Assembly: GCF_016801865.2 (NCBI RefSeq)
Contig: NC_068938.1
Span: forward strand, 112,990,615 to 113,054,614
DNA from: Culex pipiens pallens
Taxonomy: Eukaryota; Arthropoda; Insecta; Diptera; Culicidae
Length of the DNA stretch: 64,000 nt
Reading direction: 5' to 3'
Below, piece after piece: positions 21,391 through 32,539 of this stretch; positions within the stretch are counted from its first letter, which is position 1, and every line of letters begins with the position of its first letter. A model generated the notes under the pieces. The model was not told where the DNA came from and made no database searches. It saw nothing but the letters and a program-made list of their open reading frames with translations. The position numbers and the translations under genes are program-made.

Positions 21391-22330
21391 TTTGATTTGG
21401 CCTAAACTTTGTGGGGGCCTTCCCTATGACCAAAGAAGCTATTTTGTGTCATTGGTTCACCCATACAAGTCTCCATACAATTTTGGCAGCTGTCCATACA
21501 AAAATGGTATGTAAATATTCAAACAGCTGTAACTTTTGAGTGAATTTTCTGATCAATTTGGTGTCTTCGGCAAAGTTGTAGGTATTGTTGAGGACTTTTG
21601 AGAAAAAAATAGGTACACGGAAAAAAAATTGCAGTTTTTTTAATCAACTTTTTTTTCAGTAAAACTCAATTTCCCAAAATACGTATTTTTTGATTTTCGA
21701 AATTTTTTGATATGTTTTAGGGGTCAAAAATCTGCAACTTTTGAGCTATAGAGAAACATGGTCAAAAAATCTGCCGCCAAGTTATGATTTTTTGAAAAAA
21801 ATAGTGATTTTTGGAAAAAATCGAAATTTCATGCAAAAACAAGTTTTACATTATTTTTTAATGCAAAATTGAATTTGCAATCGAAAATTACTCAACAGAT
21901 TTTTTGAAAAAGGGCTCCGTTTTCAAGATATAGCCACCGAAAGTTTGATTTTAGCGAAATATTTGCAGTTTTTCAATTTTTAAAAATAGTGACCATGAGT
22001 GACCATTTCTAAAAATATTTTTTTTTTATTTCAGAAAATTTGCTATAAAATTGTGTAAGAGACATTGAAGATTGGACCTCTGGTTGCTGAGATACAGCGC
22101 CAGCGGCTTAAAGAAAAAGAAACACGAAAATTGAAGTTTTCTAAATCTCACCAAAACAACCCACCATTTTCTAATGACGATATCTCATCAACTAATGGTC
22201 CGATTTTCAATGTTAATACATGAAACATTCGTGAAATTTTCCAATCTTTTCGAAAAAAATATTTTGAAAATTTTTAAATCAAGACTAGCATTTTAAATGG
22301 GCGTAATATTCAATGTTTGACCCTTTTAAA
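21390..22330. repeat. Dispersed repeat family R, copy 1
   Basis: Contains CCATACAATTTTGGCAGCTG (near 21475), GTCTTCGGCAAAGTTGTA (near 21563) and TGGTCCGATTTTCAATGTTA (near 22197). The same ordered blocks recur at 38860-39208 and 41831-43220. No TIR, TSD or coding frame was recognised. An old high-copy family of unknown class. Confidence 0.6.
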
Positions 22331-22479
22331 ATGTTAGCCTTGATTAAAATTTAATTTAAAAGCATTAAAAAAAGATAATTAGTGAATATGACTACCTAAA
22401 CGTTTAAGTGGTAATGATCCGTAATTGTAACAAATTTAAGCGAAGTAATTTCCAATAGTTTTCCCTAGTAAAATTAGCA

Positions 22480-23560
22480 AAATCCAATACAGCATCGCAA
22501 CGCTCACTGCCTTTATTTGTGTTAAACTCCACGATTTTCCATTCCTTCCGGCCCTATTGTAAACTTCTCCTCAAGCTAAGCAGGCAGTCAGGCAGATCAC
22601 AGTAAGCAAAAACGAAGCCACTTCCGTCTTCCGGCGTATCCAACTCTTTCCCAAACCCAGCCTACTATGACGACATCGGACACGTCTTCGTCTTCCCTTT
22701 TCAAAGTGCATTAAATTTCACACCAACACGACGACGACGACGACGACGACGCAGGAATGGTTCCGGTTTTTGATCCTGTTTCGTCTCATTTTTCCTCCGT
22801 GTCAATGCTCCGCTGCAGTTTCGTCCGGGGTTGACATTTGTGTTGTGCCATTATGTTGCAGTAATGACTTTGATAAGAGCATATCACCTAACCGGTCACC
22901 GTCTTCCTTCCTTTTTTTGTCGGCTCCTCGTTTGAAAGGATGCAAAAGTTCAGCATGTGTTTGTTGCACCCACATGCACACATTGGCAAAGCCAAGTCAA
23001 TCACAATGCATACGTGAGTGTAAGTGTAAAAAGTTACCCTGTGAAAGGTCCACCCTACGGTTCGCTTTTCCACAGGGAAATTTTCAATGCATCTTCTCTT
23101 TCACTAGTTTACACTCAGTTTCGTTTAAAATTACAATTGAGTGTAACACCCGACAAGTTTGCAAACTGCTAAATTCTGAAATATTACGGCAACTGAGTGT
23201 CGATTCACCTGTCCCGGTGATGCGACGGACGTTGGCTTTTCTGAAAGCTAAAGATGCAAAAGCTCTGGCTGGTGCAAAAGGGATTGTGACGTTACGTGGA
23301 TGGAACATGCTCGGAGGCACCAACGACGATGACGACGGCGAAAGAATGGACAGCTTAATCTCTGCCGTTCGGTATTCTTTTGTCACTCCCGGTTGCAATG
23401 TTATGTTGCTGCTTAACCATGGTGAAGTTATGCATGAGAGTTGTTTTTTTGCACTCCCACCTTCGAGCTAATCTTGTGTTTGAGGTGAACTAAAGCGAAT
23501 CAAAACACTTGGATGATGGCAAAAAGAAGCGGAGAATCTCTGTGACGTTGGACTTTCGTA
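22480..23560. other. Single-copy island with ACG microsatellite
   Basis: More GC-balanced, with an ACG/CGA trinucleotide run at about 22728-22753. It contains one long open frame, described separately. No splice-bounded exon could be recognised. Confidence 0.4.
22770..23471 (+). CDS. Long open frame, function unknown, possibly spurious
   Basis: 233 codons from ATG to TAA in a single-copy island. The predicted product is cysteine- and serine-rich in its first half and has a short D-run near residue 188. No signal peptide, membrane segment, catalytic motif or known domain is apparent. A frame this long is somewhat unexpected by chance at this base composition, which is the only reason to list it. 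Against it are uneven composition, no visible promoter context, and overlapping frames on the other strand. I would not treat it as a gene without transcript support. Confidence 0.12.
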   Translation: MILFRLIFPPCQCSAAVSSGVDICVVPLCCSNDFDKSISPNRSPSSFLFLSAPRLKGCKSSACVCCTHMHTLAKPSQSQCIRECKCKKLPCERSTLRFAFPQGNFQCIFSFTSLHSVSFKITIECNTRQVCKLLNSEILRQLSVDSPVPVMRRTLAFLKAKDAKALAGAKGIVTLRGWNMLGGTNDDDDGERMDSLISAVRYSFVTPGCNVMLLLNHGEVMHESCFFALPPSS

Positions 23561-25313
23561 ACGTGCTCAAATTAACAAGCTCATAAGCATTTCAAGTTTT
23601 TTCAGAGTTGTGTCGTCGTTAGAACTAGCTTGGTAGCTCTCGATTTATCTTTTTCCTGTGAGCTCACCTTAGTAACCGAACAGTCATTTTTTAAACTTGG
23701 CAACAGGGTCATAAAGCTCTATGCCAATTTAAATGTACAACGATTAAAGAAACGATCAAAAACCATTTCTGGATACTTTTTTTTCATTTTAGTGTCTGTC
23801 TGTGCTTTTCTGTCAAGAAGGGCCGGAAGATAATTATTAAAATTTGAATTATCAATCCATTTTAAATCCTTTGCAGTCGTACAAAGAGTCATTGTACTCA
23901 GGAAAATAAGCTTTATCGTTGTGAGCAATAATATCACCAATTTAATCCTAATTTTAGAACCCATTTGCCCGCAATTTTTTTGTAGTTTACCTAGGTAGCA
24001 GATTATGTAATTTTACTTTGGAAATGGCAAACTAACTCCAGTTATAGTAACTGACAAGCTACCAGTGTCTTTTGCAGATCGCCATGGTAACTGTGACCAG
24101 TCTTTTTTGAAAGTTCACTTTGCTTATTTCTAACCTCGTTACCATTGGGACGACAAGTTTCCTTTTTGATGGTAGCAAAATAACGCTCTATGTTTTTCCT
24201 CTGGGATGGGATAAGCAAAGAGAAAAAAACCTATTGTCAAACTAAACCACTTTCAACATGGCCGCTTCTGTCAACCTAAACCAGTCCTTTCTTATGAGGA
24301 GAAAATGAGAAGTATTGTAATTTGAGTTGAAAAAAAATAAAACAATTTTAAATCAATTTCACAAATAATTGTAAATTGCATTAAAAGATTGATTAAAATA
24401 TTTTCAATTAAAAGGCATTTATTTCTAACGTACACCGAATGTCGACTTATCAACATTTTCATTTTAAAAAACAATAGATTTAATGAACTGACGATTCTTT
24501 TGCCCATTTAAAACTATTGTTATATTTTTGCGCGTTACATAGAAATTTCATCTAGATTGAACAATATTAAACCTGTGCGTCCCGTGAAATCAAAATGTTG
24601 CGTGAAGAAACAACATCGTAGAACTGGATTTAAAAAGATTTATTAAGTTTCTGTGCATAACGGGACAACGACAGGAGCAGATTTATAGATAAGAAAAAAC
24701 TTCCCCTCCCATTTAATGACTTGCAGGCTTTTTAGAATTTGTTTTAGGTTGAAGAAAGAAAACGCATTTAAATCATATTGCATTTTTCAAATCCAAATTA
24801 AAATTAAAAATCTTTCATATAAAAAAACACATTAAAAATTGAAGAAGTGAACATTTTTTGTCTCGTCGTGATCGTATCGTATCATTTACCTCGAGCGTGA
24901 CCTCGATTCATCTTTGATTTACCAACCATTTCTAGTGATTTGTATCCGGCAGCTCCTTATAAACGGATCCACCGTAAAACGATGGAACATAAACTCAGGA
25001 TTCTCCAACCACGTCCAACCGCAAATTTTAACAGCCAAATTAAAAAAAAGACCTGCGAGGAAAAACTAAACAACATTTCAACCAAAGAAAAAGTCATTGA
25101 GCAGTGAGTTGAAAAACATCATCAAGAAAATTTGAATTGTCAAGCTATCTGAATCACAGATTGCTTGATATTTGTACGAACACGAATTTTCTTGCAAAAA
25201 ACCAGAAGAAGAATACAAACGTAAACATTCAAAAAGAAGACTCTATCCAGCCGTCCCGTCCCAGTTTTTCTTGACTCACCTTGGTAACTGTCAATCAGTT
25301 GGCTCGATTTAGT
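23561..25313. other. No gene recognised
   Basis: AT-rich with small balanced patches (24000-24200, 24870-25010). No repeat boundaries, RNA gene or coding frame that I can support. Confidence 0.5.
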
Positions 25314-25315
25314 TA

Positions 25316-25683
25316 CACAGCAAAAAATCCGATGGTAAAATCGCATGCAAAAGCATGCACATCACCTTCGTCAAAATAAACACTTAATATTACACGCTGC
25401 ATGTAAAATTTTTGTAAACACAAAAAAATGTTGCAACCGACGGGAATCAAACCCAGCACCAACAGTAAGGACTGGCGCCTTAGCCCTTTCGGCAATCAGA
25501 CAGATGAAAAATTACAAGGATAAACGCATATATGAGCTTGATATTTCGGTCAAGTAGATTTCCCATACTGATGGGCTACATATTTCAGGGTGTAAAATCA
25601 CATAAAATTGCCTAAAATAATGCAATATTTATATTAAACCCAGGCCTTTTACACGCAGCTGGATTACTACTTTTTTAGCTGTG
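25316..25683. mobile_element. TA-flanked miniature element containing a tRNA-Leu-like segment
   Basis: The ends CACAGCAAAAAA and ...TTTTTTAGCTGTG are inverted repeats with TA outside (25314-25315 and 25684-25685). Inside, on the minus strand at about 25432-25502, is a tRNA-like sequence. Its A-box GCCGAAAGGGCTAAGGCGCC is typical of tRNA-Leu, and its B-box is GGTTTGATTCCC. No long variable arm is obvious. Either a SINE fragment was captured by a DNA transposon or the family always carries it. Confidence 0.6.
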
Positions 25684-25689
25684 TAGCTT

Positions 25690-26440
25690 ACAACTTGTCT
25701 TCAATACGATAACTCTTTTTGAATTTTAACGATCAGGCTGATTTTAATAGTTGCTTACTGACAAAAAGGTTTCTCTGTTCCTTCGTCAAAGTATTCTTAT
25801 TGATAACGTTTGGTTTGGTGGTTTGTGGTGAGTTAAAAATGACCGGGGTGAATTTCCAAACATTCAAATTGACCGTTTAATTTCGATTTGTTGGATTTAA
25901 AAAGAGTTTGTTTGTCTGTGAATCTAATCTCTACAACGCATCTTTCACCAATTTAATTTCCTTCAAAATGTAACCCCAACTCGGAAGCACCAAGCGTTAT
26001 CTTCCCTTCAACCTCTTTCCAATACTCTTCAAAAACTATCTGGTAAATACAGCAACCATCGAAAAGCTCACACTCCAGCATCAATCCTCGCGCGATACGG
26101 TTATGAGGCAGGTTTAGATAACGAGGGCACATCCTGCGCCACCGCCAAGCGGGAGTCTTCGTAGTCTGTGGCAACGCAATTACAGTAGCACAGACAACGC
26201 AAATACAGACGTCATTCCGTAGTTAGCGCCATCTAGTTGTTAACGCATGCACCTCATCTGTCAAATGCGCGTGAGATGTGGTGAATTTAAGCTGTGGTGA
26301 GTTTCCAATTATTCGAATTGATTTATTGATTTAAAAAATATATGCACGTCTGTTTGTCTTTGCCTTTCGGAACAACCATATACGTGAAGAAATGTATCGG
26401 GAAGACTTTCTATGTAAACACAGCATCAACGCACCCCACA
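25690..26440. other. Single-copy stretch with candidate insulator site
   Basis: No coding frame with a recognisable domain. A CTCF-like motif lies at 26224-26239 (listed separately). Confidence 0.4.
26224..26239 (-). promoter_or_regulatory. Candidate CTCF-type binding site
   Basis: TAGCGCCATCTAGTTG; the complement contains CTAGATGGCGCTA, which closely fits the insect CTCF core. Sequence match only. TE-derived copies of such words are possible. Confidence 0.4.
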
Positions 26441-26450
26441 AAGGTACGTA

Positions 26451-27663
26451 ACGTCATGATTCGAAATCCGGACACTTAGTAGCATATCATTTTTGTTTTA
26501 GCTGGTAAAAAATCGTGTAACAAGTTGGAAATGTAGAAATATCATCAGGATGTTTTAAGAGAACGCAATATATGTCTTTTCTAACAAATTTTCATCAGAA
26601 TTTTTAAATTTATATGACTTGTTGTGCTTCGAAACCCGGACACTTTTTTTCGAATTCCGGACACTCGATTTTGCTTATCAACCGCACAAATTTGGACTGA
26701 AATGTTAGTGAATGGGTCTTTAGGTCTCAAATAAGCTGTTAACATCAAAACAATTGATATTTTATATAAGAATTTACAGTCATCCCACATATTCGGAACA
26801 CCCACAAATTCGGAACACTTTTATGATAATTTGTCAATAGCATGCCAAAAGTAGCTTTTCTGTCGACCTTACTATTTTGAGAACCTTCATTTTTTACATT
26901 ATCTTGATATTTCACTAGTAAAAGTAGGACTTTTTGAACAAAAAACTTCATTCCAAGACTATTTTGTCCAGAGCAGCAAAACACTGCCTCCAAATGGCCA
27001 GTTTCATAATTGTGGGATGTTATTGTGCCTCCCACAATTGTGGAACACCTGAATTTAACTGATATTTTCACAAAAAAAGTTATCAAACCATGTATAAAAC
27101 ATCACTAAGCTTGAGTTTCATTGGTTTCAGTGTGTGAAGTCATTATTTGGTAATAAATATGTACTCCTTGAGAGATCCAAAGTTTGTTTACATTCGTAAG
27201 AAAAAAGTGTTCCGAATTTGTGGATTTCAAGGGTCAAAGTAATTCTTCAAAAACTTCATATAAAAGTAAAAATTTACAGATGTTATATACAGCATTCTAA
27301 AGATCGCAAGAAAAGCTTTGAAAAGAAGGTAAAAGCGAATCATTAAGTTCAATTATCGATTTGCTATGATTTTTTGAACATTGGCCGACCTGGAAACCGT
27401 TCCGAATATGTACATAAATTCCTGCTTTGCCTTCCCAGTGCATCGGACGCCTATGAAATATTTCGGACGCCTATGAAATATTTCAGTATATAATTGTTTT
27501 GCCATTAACTACAGCGTTGAACAAGCTTTAATTGAAAGATGATGTTAGAATTCATCAAATATCACAGTTTTGACATTTATAATGCGAACTTATATCCAAA
27601 TAATTGATAAAACAAGATAAGGTGTCCGGGTTTCGAAGCGTCCGGGAATTCGAATCATAACGT
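26451..27663. mobile_element. 1.2-kb terminal-inverted-repeat element with a nested element
   Basis: The left end ACGTCATGATTCGAAATCCG and the complement of the right end (ACGTTATGATTCGAATTCCC) are inverted. TA is outside (26449-26450 and 27664-27665). CCGGACAC-type words recur near both ends. A second element occupies about 26776-27412. A 20-bp unit CGGACGCCTATGAAATATTT is tandemly doubled near 27447-27486. No transposase frame. Confidence 0.7.
26776..27412. mobile_element. Nested miniature element with TTCGGAACA repeats
   Basis: CACATATTCGGAAC lies near the left end and CCGTTCCGAATATG near the right. The subterminal pair CACAAATTCGGAACACTTTT (about 26802) and AAAAGTGTTCCGAATTTGTG (about 27204) is also inverted. 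It lies wholly inside the element at 26451-27663, so it is the younger insertion. Exact ends are uncertain. Confidence 0.55.
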
Positions 27664-27669
27664 TATTAT

Positions 27670-28805
27670 AAGGAGATGCCTTGGTAGTGCCAATATCTGC
27701 TTCCTAATCTTTTCGCGTCCCACCACCACATCTCGACTCAATGTGAGTGAGTGCAAATTATCCTGGCGCTGCATAATTTATCGGAATCTTTGAGGTTAAA
27801 TTTCAAAATCTAATATGCCTCGCAAAATCGCAAAGCGTTGATGCGGCTTTGTTGATGGTGGCACGAAGCGTCAGCGTGGGGAGATAAAATGTGAGGTTTC
27901 TGAACTTTTGGCTGTAAGGCTTTGGTGAGACGATATCGTTTAGAGCAAGCGTTAGTGTAAACAGAGCATCAATTGACAGTTTTTTTTCCTGGTTTGAATA
28001 AATTTCTTTCTTTTTTTTGTAAAACAAACTTTATCAAAAAGCACAGAATTTTGATTGAAATTGTTGACTTTTTGTTGGCAAATGTTCATAACGGATATTC
28101 TGCAAATTCCCTGCCATCGCAGTCAAAATGATGGAATGGTACAGAAGTTAATCCGGATTGCGTTGGTGGAAATCGCATTTCCCAGTTCTAATTCCAGCTC
28201 AAACAGAGGGTAACGTTTTTTTTTTTCACCTGGAAGTCTGAGGCATGCACGCTGTGTTTTGAACGCAAATATTGATTCAAATATTTTACCATATTAAATG
28301 ATTCACCATTAACGTAAATCACACAACAAACACGCTGATTTACGGTTATTGTTCACGAGCTAGGGGCAGAACACAAACAACGCGCCCGAGTGTTGAAAAA
28401 CAAAGGCTGCCCGACGAGATCTTCACTTTAAAAGGGCCCCCCTTTTCCCCCCAAACCGTTCGCCGCAAATATAAATTTTCATTATGTAAACGCTCCCCAG
28501 CGCCCATTATCCGGGGCTGTCTAAGCGAGCGCAAAATAAAGATTGAGCCCAACGATAGGATTGCAGGGGCAGCATCCATCCACCCGGATTTTCCGGGACC
28601 TGCCCGAGATAAATAGTGTTCTGTTTGCAATTTTTCTTCCAAACGCCAGCAGCTCCGGCTGCTCGATTTTTCTCTTCTGCCCGGATGCACCCCGAAAATG
28701 GCACTGCACTGACTGACTGCAATACTCGGTGCGCGCCTTTAAAATGGATCACTGCGGCACTTGCAAGAAATTTAGGGTGTTGGCGCCATATTGGGATTGA
28801 ATGGA
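27670..28805. other. Single-copy sequence, no gene recognised
   Basis: A GC-richer patch at 28340-28760 yields overlapping frames of 60-114 codons on both strands, without domains. Confidence 0.45.
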
Positions 28806-28807
28806 AT

Positions 28808-29945
28808 GTGATTGTGTGAGACTTTGTGTGATTTTGTGTAATTTTGTGTGATATTGTGTGATTTTGTGTAATTTTGTGTGATTTTGTGTGATGTTGTGTT
28901 ATTTTGTGTAATTTGTGTAATTTTGTGTGTTTTGTAGTTTTGTGAGATTGAGTGTAACTTTGTGTGACTCTGTGTGGCTTTGTGTGACTTTGTGTGATTT
29001 TGTGTAATTGTATAATTCTGTGTGTTTTGTTTGAATTTGTTATTTTGTGTGACTTAGTGTAATTTTTTGTGATTTTGTGTAATTTTGCGTGACTTTGTGT
29101 AATGTTGTTTGATTTTGTGTTATTTTGTGTGATTTCGTGTGTTTTTGTGTGTGTTTTTGTGTGATTTTGTGTGATTTCGTGTGTTTTTGTGAGATTTTGT
29201 GTGACTTTGTGTGATTTTGTGTAATTGTATAATTTTGTGTGTTTTGTTTGAATTTATGTTATTTTGTGTGACTTAGTGTAATTTTGTGTGATTTTGTGTA
29301 ATTTTGTGTGACTTCGTGTAATTTTGTTTGTTTTTGTGTTATTTTGTGTGATTTCGTGTGTTTTTGTGTGTGTTTTTGTGTGATTTTGTGTGATTTTGTG
29401 TAATTTGTGTAATTTTGTGTGTTTTGTAATTTTGTGAGATTTAGTGTAACTTTGTGTGACTCTGTGTGACTTTGTGTGATTTTGTGTAATTGTACAAAAC
29501 ACACATTTTGTTTGAATTTATGTTATTTTGTGTGATTTAGTGTAATTTTGTGTGATTTTGTGTAATTTTATGTGATTTTGTGTGATGTTGTGTTATTTTG
29601 TGTAATTTGTGTAATTTTGTGTGTTTTGTAATTTTGTGAGATTGAGTGTAACTTTGTTTGACTCTGTGTGACTTTGTGTGACTTTGTGTGTTTTTGTGTA
29701 ATTGTATAATTCTGTGTGTTTTGTTTGAATTTATGTTATTTTGTGTGACTTCACCACGCGTGTAATTTTGTGTGATTTTGTGTAATTTTGTGTGACTTTG
29801 TGTAATTTTGTTTGATTTTGTGTTATTTTGTGTGATTTCGTGTGTTTTTGTGTGTGTTTTTGTGTGATTTTGTGTGATTTTGTGTAATTTCGTGTGTTTT
29901 TGTGTGTGTTTTTGTGAGATTTTGTGTGATTTTGTGTGCGAGTGT
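28808..29945 (+). repeat. Degenerate (TGTGTGATTT)n minisatellite
   Basis: More than 1.1 kb of TTTTGTGTGA/TTTTGTGTAA variants with higher-order duplication: blocks with GTAATTGTATAATT and GTGTGTTTTGTTTGAATTT recur near 29007, 29224 and 29703. On the minus strand it keeps K/H/T/I/N-rich frames open, which are artefacts of the repeat. Confidence 0.95.
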
Positions 29946-29949
29946 GAGA

Positions 29950-31245
29950 TCCTGTGAGCTTAACGGTCTCAAAAGTGTCTCACAATTGCCTGCACTCTCC
30001 TTGTTTGCTTCAGCAATCCGAAAAGCGCACCAAACGAAACGATATGCCATTAGGGTGCATGCCAAAGAAATACTCCAAAAGTTCAAAAAGGGGGGAGGGG
30101 TCAAGTTTGGGGTTTCAAACAAGTGTTTGTGAACGATTCTTTGACATTCTATGTGAATGTGAGTGTGGTTGATGGAGCGGAGAAGAAGGGCAGTTCAAGA
30201 AGCTACACACACACGTTTGAGTGCACGTGCACAGAGCGAGATGAATGGTGAGCACTACCGAGATGAATATTTTATGATAGTTTATCCTTCGCTATTTTAT
30301 TTATGCTGGTTGGCAAGTTCGTGCTCATATCCTAAACTTCGTTGAATAGTGCGGTTTCGGGTGCCAAATAGAAGGTGCTGATGGAAAAGGAAGGGGAGGA
30401 GGGCCGGAGTCGTTCTAAGAATGGGTGGTGCCCACTTGCCACATGAAGCTTATAAAGAGGTCCAAGTATATTTCAAGTAGTCCTCCTCTATATATCATTT
30501 TGGGAGAGTTTAGCGTTGCTAGTATCCGAATATTAACGACCAACACGAAGGCAACGAATTCCCCAAAAGGGGCTGATTCCAACCTCCACAGCTCCAAGTT
30601 ATCTGGCTGGAGGACATTACCATGTCAGGCAGGTATCGCGCACCAAACAAAGAATCTTCGCTCGTTAACGAGTGCGACTAAAAGAGTGTGTACATGTGTG
30701 TGTGGCAATAATCCCATTCTAGCGAAACGTCAGCCCAGACAATTTGCTCCACCTCTAGCCAAAGTCTCCTTCTCTCGAGGGGGTTTACCATCATTTTCGG
30801 GTTGTCAAACCAACGACTGCGACAAGGTGAGAATGCACATGTGGGGAATGAAAATTTCACATTAGACAATGAACTGAGATTTTTTGGGGTAAAGGAACCG
30901 AAATGCTATTAGACGTTTCATGGTTCCCTTGTGTTGGGAGCGAAATTTAAACCCATCCAAATATGGCAACATTTGCCCCAGTGTGTGTGTGAGTGCGACA
31001 CGTGCGATGCGTGGTAAGTGTATTAAATTTGAATATCAAAACCGGAAAGCTGCGGTAACATTCATAACATAATTGCGATTCAGCGGTTCTCTCGCGTGGT
31101 GAAGCTTCCAAGAATGGAATCAAAGTTAAAAACTGCTGAAATAGACAAAAAAGAGAACTTGTTTCAAAAAATATTGCAGTGCATTTATTTATAGCATTTT
31201 CCCCTATCAAAAAAACAAGGATACTTTGGAGCATCCCCTGTAACT
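29950..31245. other. Single-copy island, no gene recognised
   Basis: A G run at 30091-30097 and short AC runs near 30206 and 30978. Open frames up to 146 codons (30425-30865) show no domain or splice context. Confidence 0.45.
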
Positions 31246-31249
31246 TACA

Positions 31250-31515
31250 AAAAAAAATCAAACCATCCACATTAACGACCCCCGGGTCTTTTGTGGTCTC
31301 TATTGCAAGTTTCTGCTCGAACCTAGGAGTCCGAAGGCTTGAATGGGGGGAGCGCCCAAACCTCTTTTACTCCAAGGAACCTTCCACCCCAGTGTTTGAA
31401 CTGACGACCTTTGGATTGCGAGTCCAACCGCCGGAGTAGGCTTGGTTTGGTGTGTTGTTTGTACTTATGGCATGGAGACGACTCCTACACCTGGAATGAC
31501 TTAACGACCTAACAA
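31250..31515 (-). mobile_element. SINE related to the 7333-7736 family
   Basis: On the minus strand the order matches: GGTCGTTAAGTCATTCCAGG, CAGGTGTAGGAGTCGTCTCC, GGTTGGACTCGCAATCCAAA, AGGTCGTCAGTTC, AAAGAGGTTTG and the 3' CAAGCCTTCGGAC block. The head is 5'-truncated and the middle diverged. The 3' end runs into TCGTTAATGTGGATGGTTTG and a T run. Confidence 0.7.
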
Positions 31516-31527
31516 CCAATGCTGTTA

Positions 31528-31690
31528 ATCGTTGAAATCAACGGCGTTTATATCATCGATGTCGATGATCGTTGATTTAAACGTAATCGTAATCGCAGCC
31601 ATCGTTGATTTAATCGTCAACGTCAACGGACTCGTTGATTTAAACGGCGTTGATTATCGATAATCAACGAGTTGATCAACGGCGTTCTTT
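31528..31690. repeat. Clustered CGTTGATTTAA short palindromic repeats
   Basis: ATCGTTGATTTAA or close variants occur at least four times, and GTTGATTATCGATAATCAAC (31649-31668) is a perfect palindrome. AACGGCG spacers recur. Not a simple tandem array. Origin unknown. Confidence 0.7.
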
Positions 31691-31805
31691 TATAGTTTTG
31701 TAGAGTTTTATGAGGAAAGAACGATTTTTTCATAAATGTTTTGATTGAGAAACATTCTCTAATTGATGTGGCATGGTTGTTCGGGTATCCGGGTGTACCA
31801 AGAGG

Positions 31806-31883
31806 ACCGAAGTGACCGGATTTTAAACCAGAACCATTCGCTTACAAAGCGAACTCCATAATCAGTTAGCCACGGCCGTTCCC
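31806..31883 (-). mobile_element. SINE head, Thr(UGU)-like
   Basis: On the minus strand, GGGAACGGCCGTGGCTAACT, then TTCGC-TTTGTAA-GCGAA and ATGGTTCTGG match the head at 1644-1720. The body downstream differs, and no TSD was found. Confidence 0.65.
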
Positions 31884-32346
31884 TGCAATCCTAAATTTAT
31901 AAAAAAAAACTATCGGGACCATCCATAAACCACGTGGACAGTAGGGTGGTCCAAATCCAGGCTTTTTTTGGGGCTGCCCCCTGAAATCATAGATTGGCCC
32001 ATCACTAGGCTAAATTCCAAATTTGAGCTCATTCTGACCACGGGAACCCCTCCCTCTAATCGCTTGAAGTTTGTATGAGAAAAATCGTGAAAATGTATGG
32101 GGAAAAGCAACTGTTTCAGTTTTTTACCTGTGGAGGACGCAATAGTCGTCCAATCTTTAACAATTCTCAGATGTATAACTTTTTTTTTGTAAATATTGTT
32201 TATTTGACTTGCCTAAAACATAAACTTAATAATTGGATAACCTAAATTTGTAAATACTAGTGAGATTTGCTGGCCTTCCCAGGTGAAACTCCAGCGATTG
32301 AAGGTCGTTACAAACGTAATACGTAATTCCACTATTTGTACAGCTT
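31884..32346. other. Repeat-rich segment with CCACGTGG motif
   Basis: CCATCCATAAACCACGTGGA at 31919-31938. The remainder is AT-rich or repeat-like. No gene. Confidence 0.4.
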
Positions 32347-32535
32347 GTGGTTAGGGGGCCCCGGGTCTCCCGAGCGCCACCGTGGGTTCTTCGGTGATGT
32401 GTACTATCAGGCGCCCGGAGGAGCCGGAGGGTGGTCCCTGTTCCACCAACCAAGGCCGGGACCGACATTTTACTTCCTCATCCGATGGAAGGTGGCAGCA
32501 GATGGGAATCGAACCCAGAATCATCGGGGCGGGGT
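32347..32535 (-). mobile_element. SINE copy with the shared core
   Basis: On the minus strand it contains a B-box half GATTCTGGGTTCGATTCCCA, the core (32456-32492: CTTCCATCGGATGAGGAAGT onward) and a GC-rich body. The 5' half of the tRNA head is missing or diverged. No TSD found. Confidence 0.6.
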
Positions 32536-32539
32536 AGGA

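Noticed and set aside
28808..29945. CRISPR array
   Set aside because: Repeats are short, continuous and degenerate without unique spacers, and the DNA is eukaryotic.
29254..30122. Minus-strand frames rich in TKSHKIT repeats
   Set aside because: Direct product of the TGTGTGATTT minisatellite.
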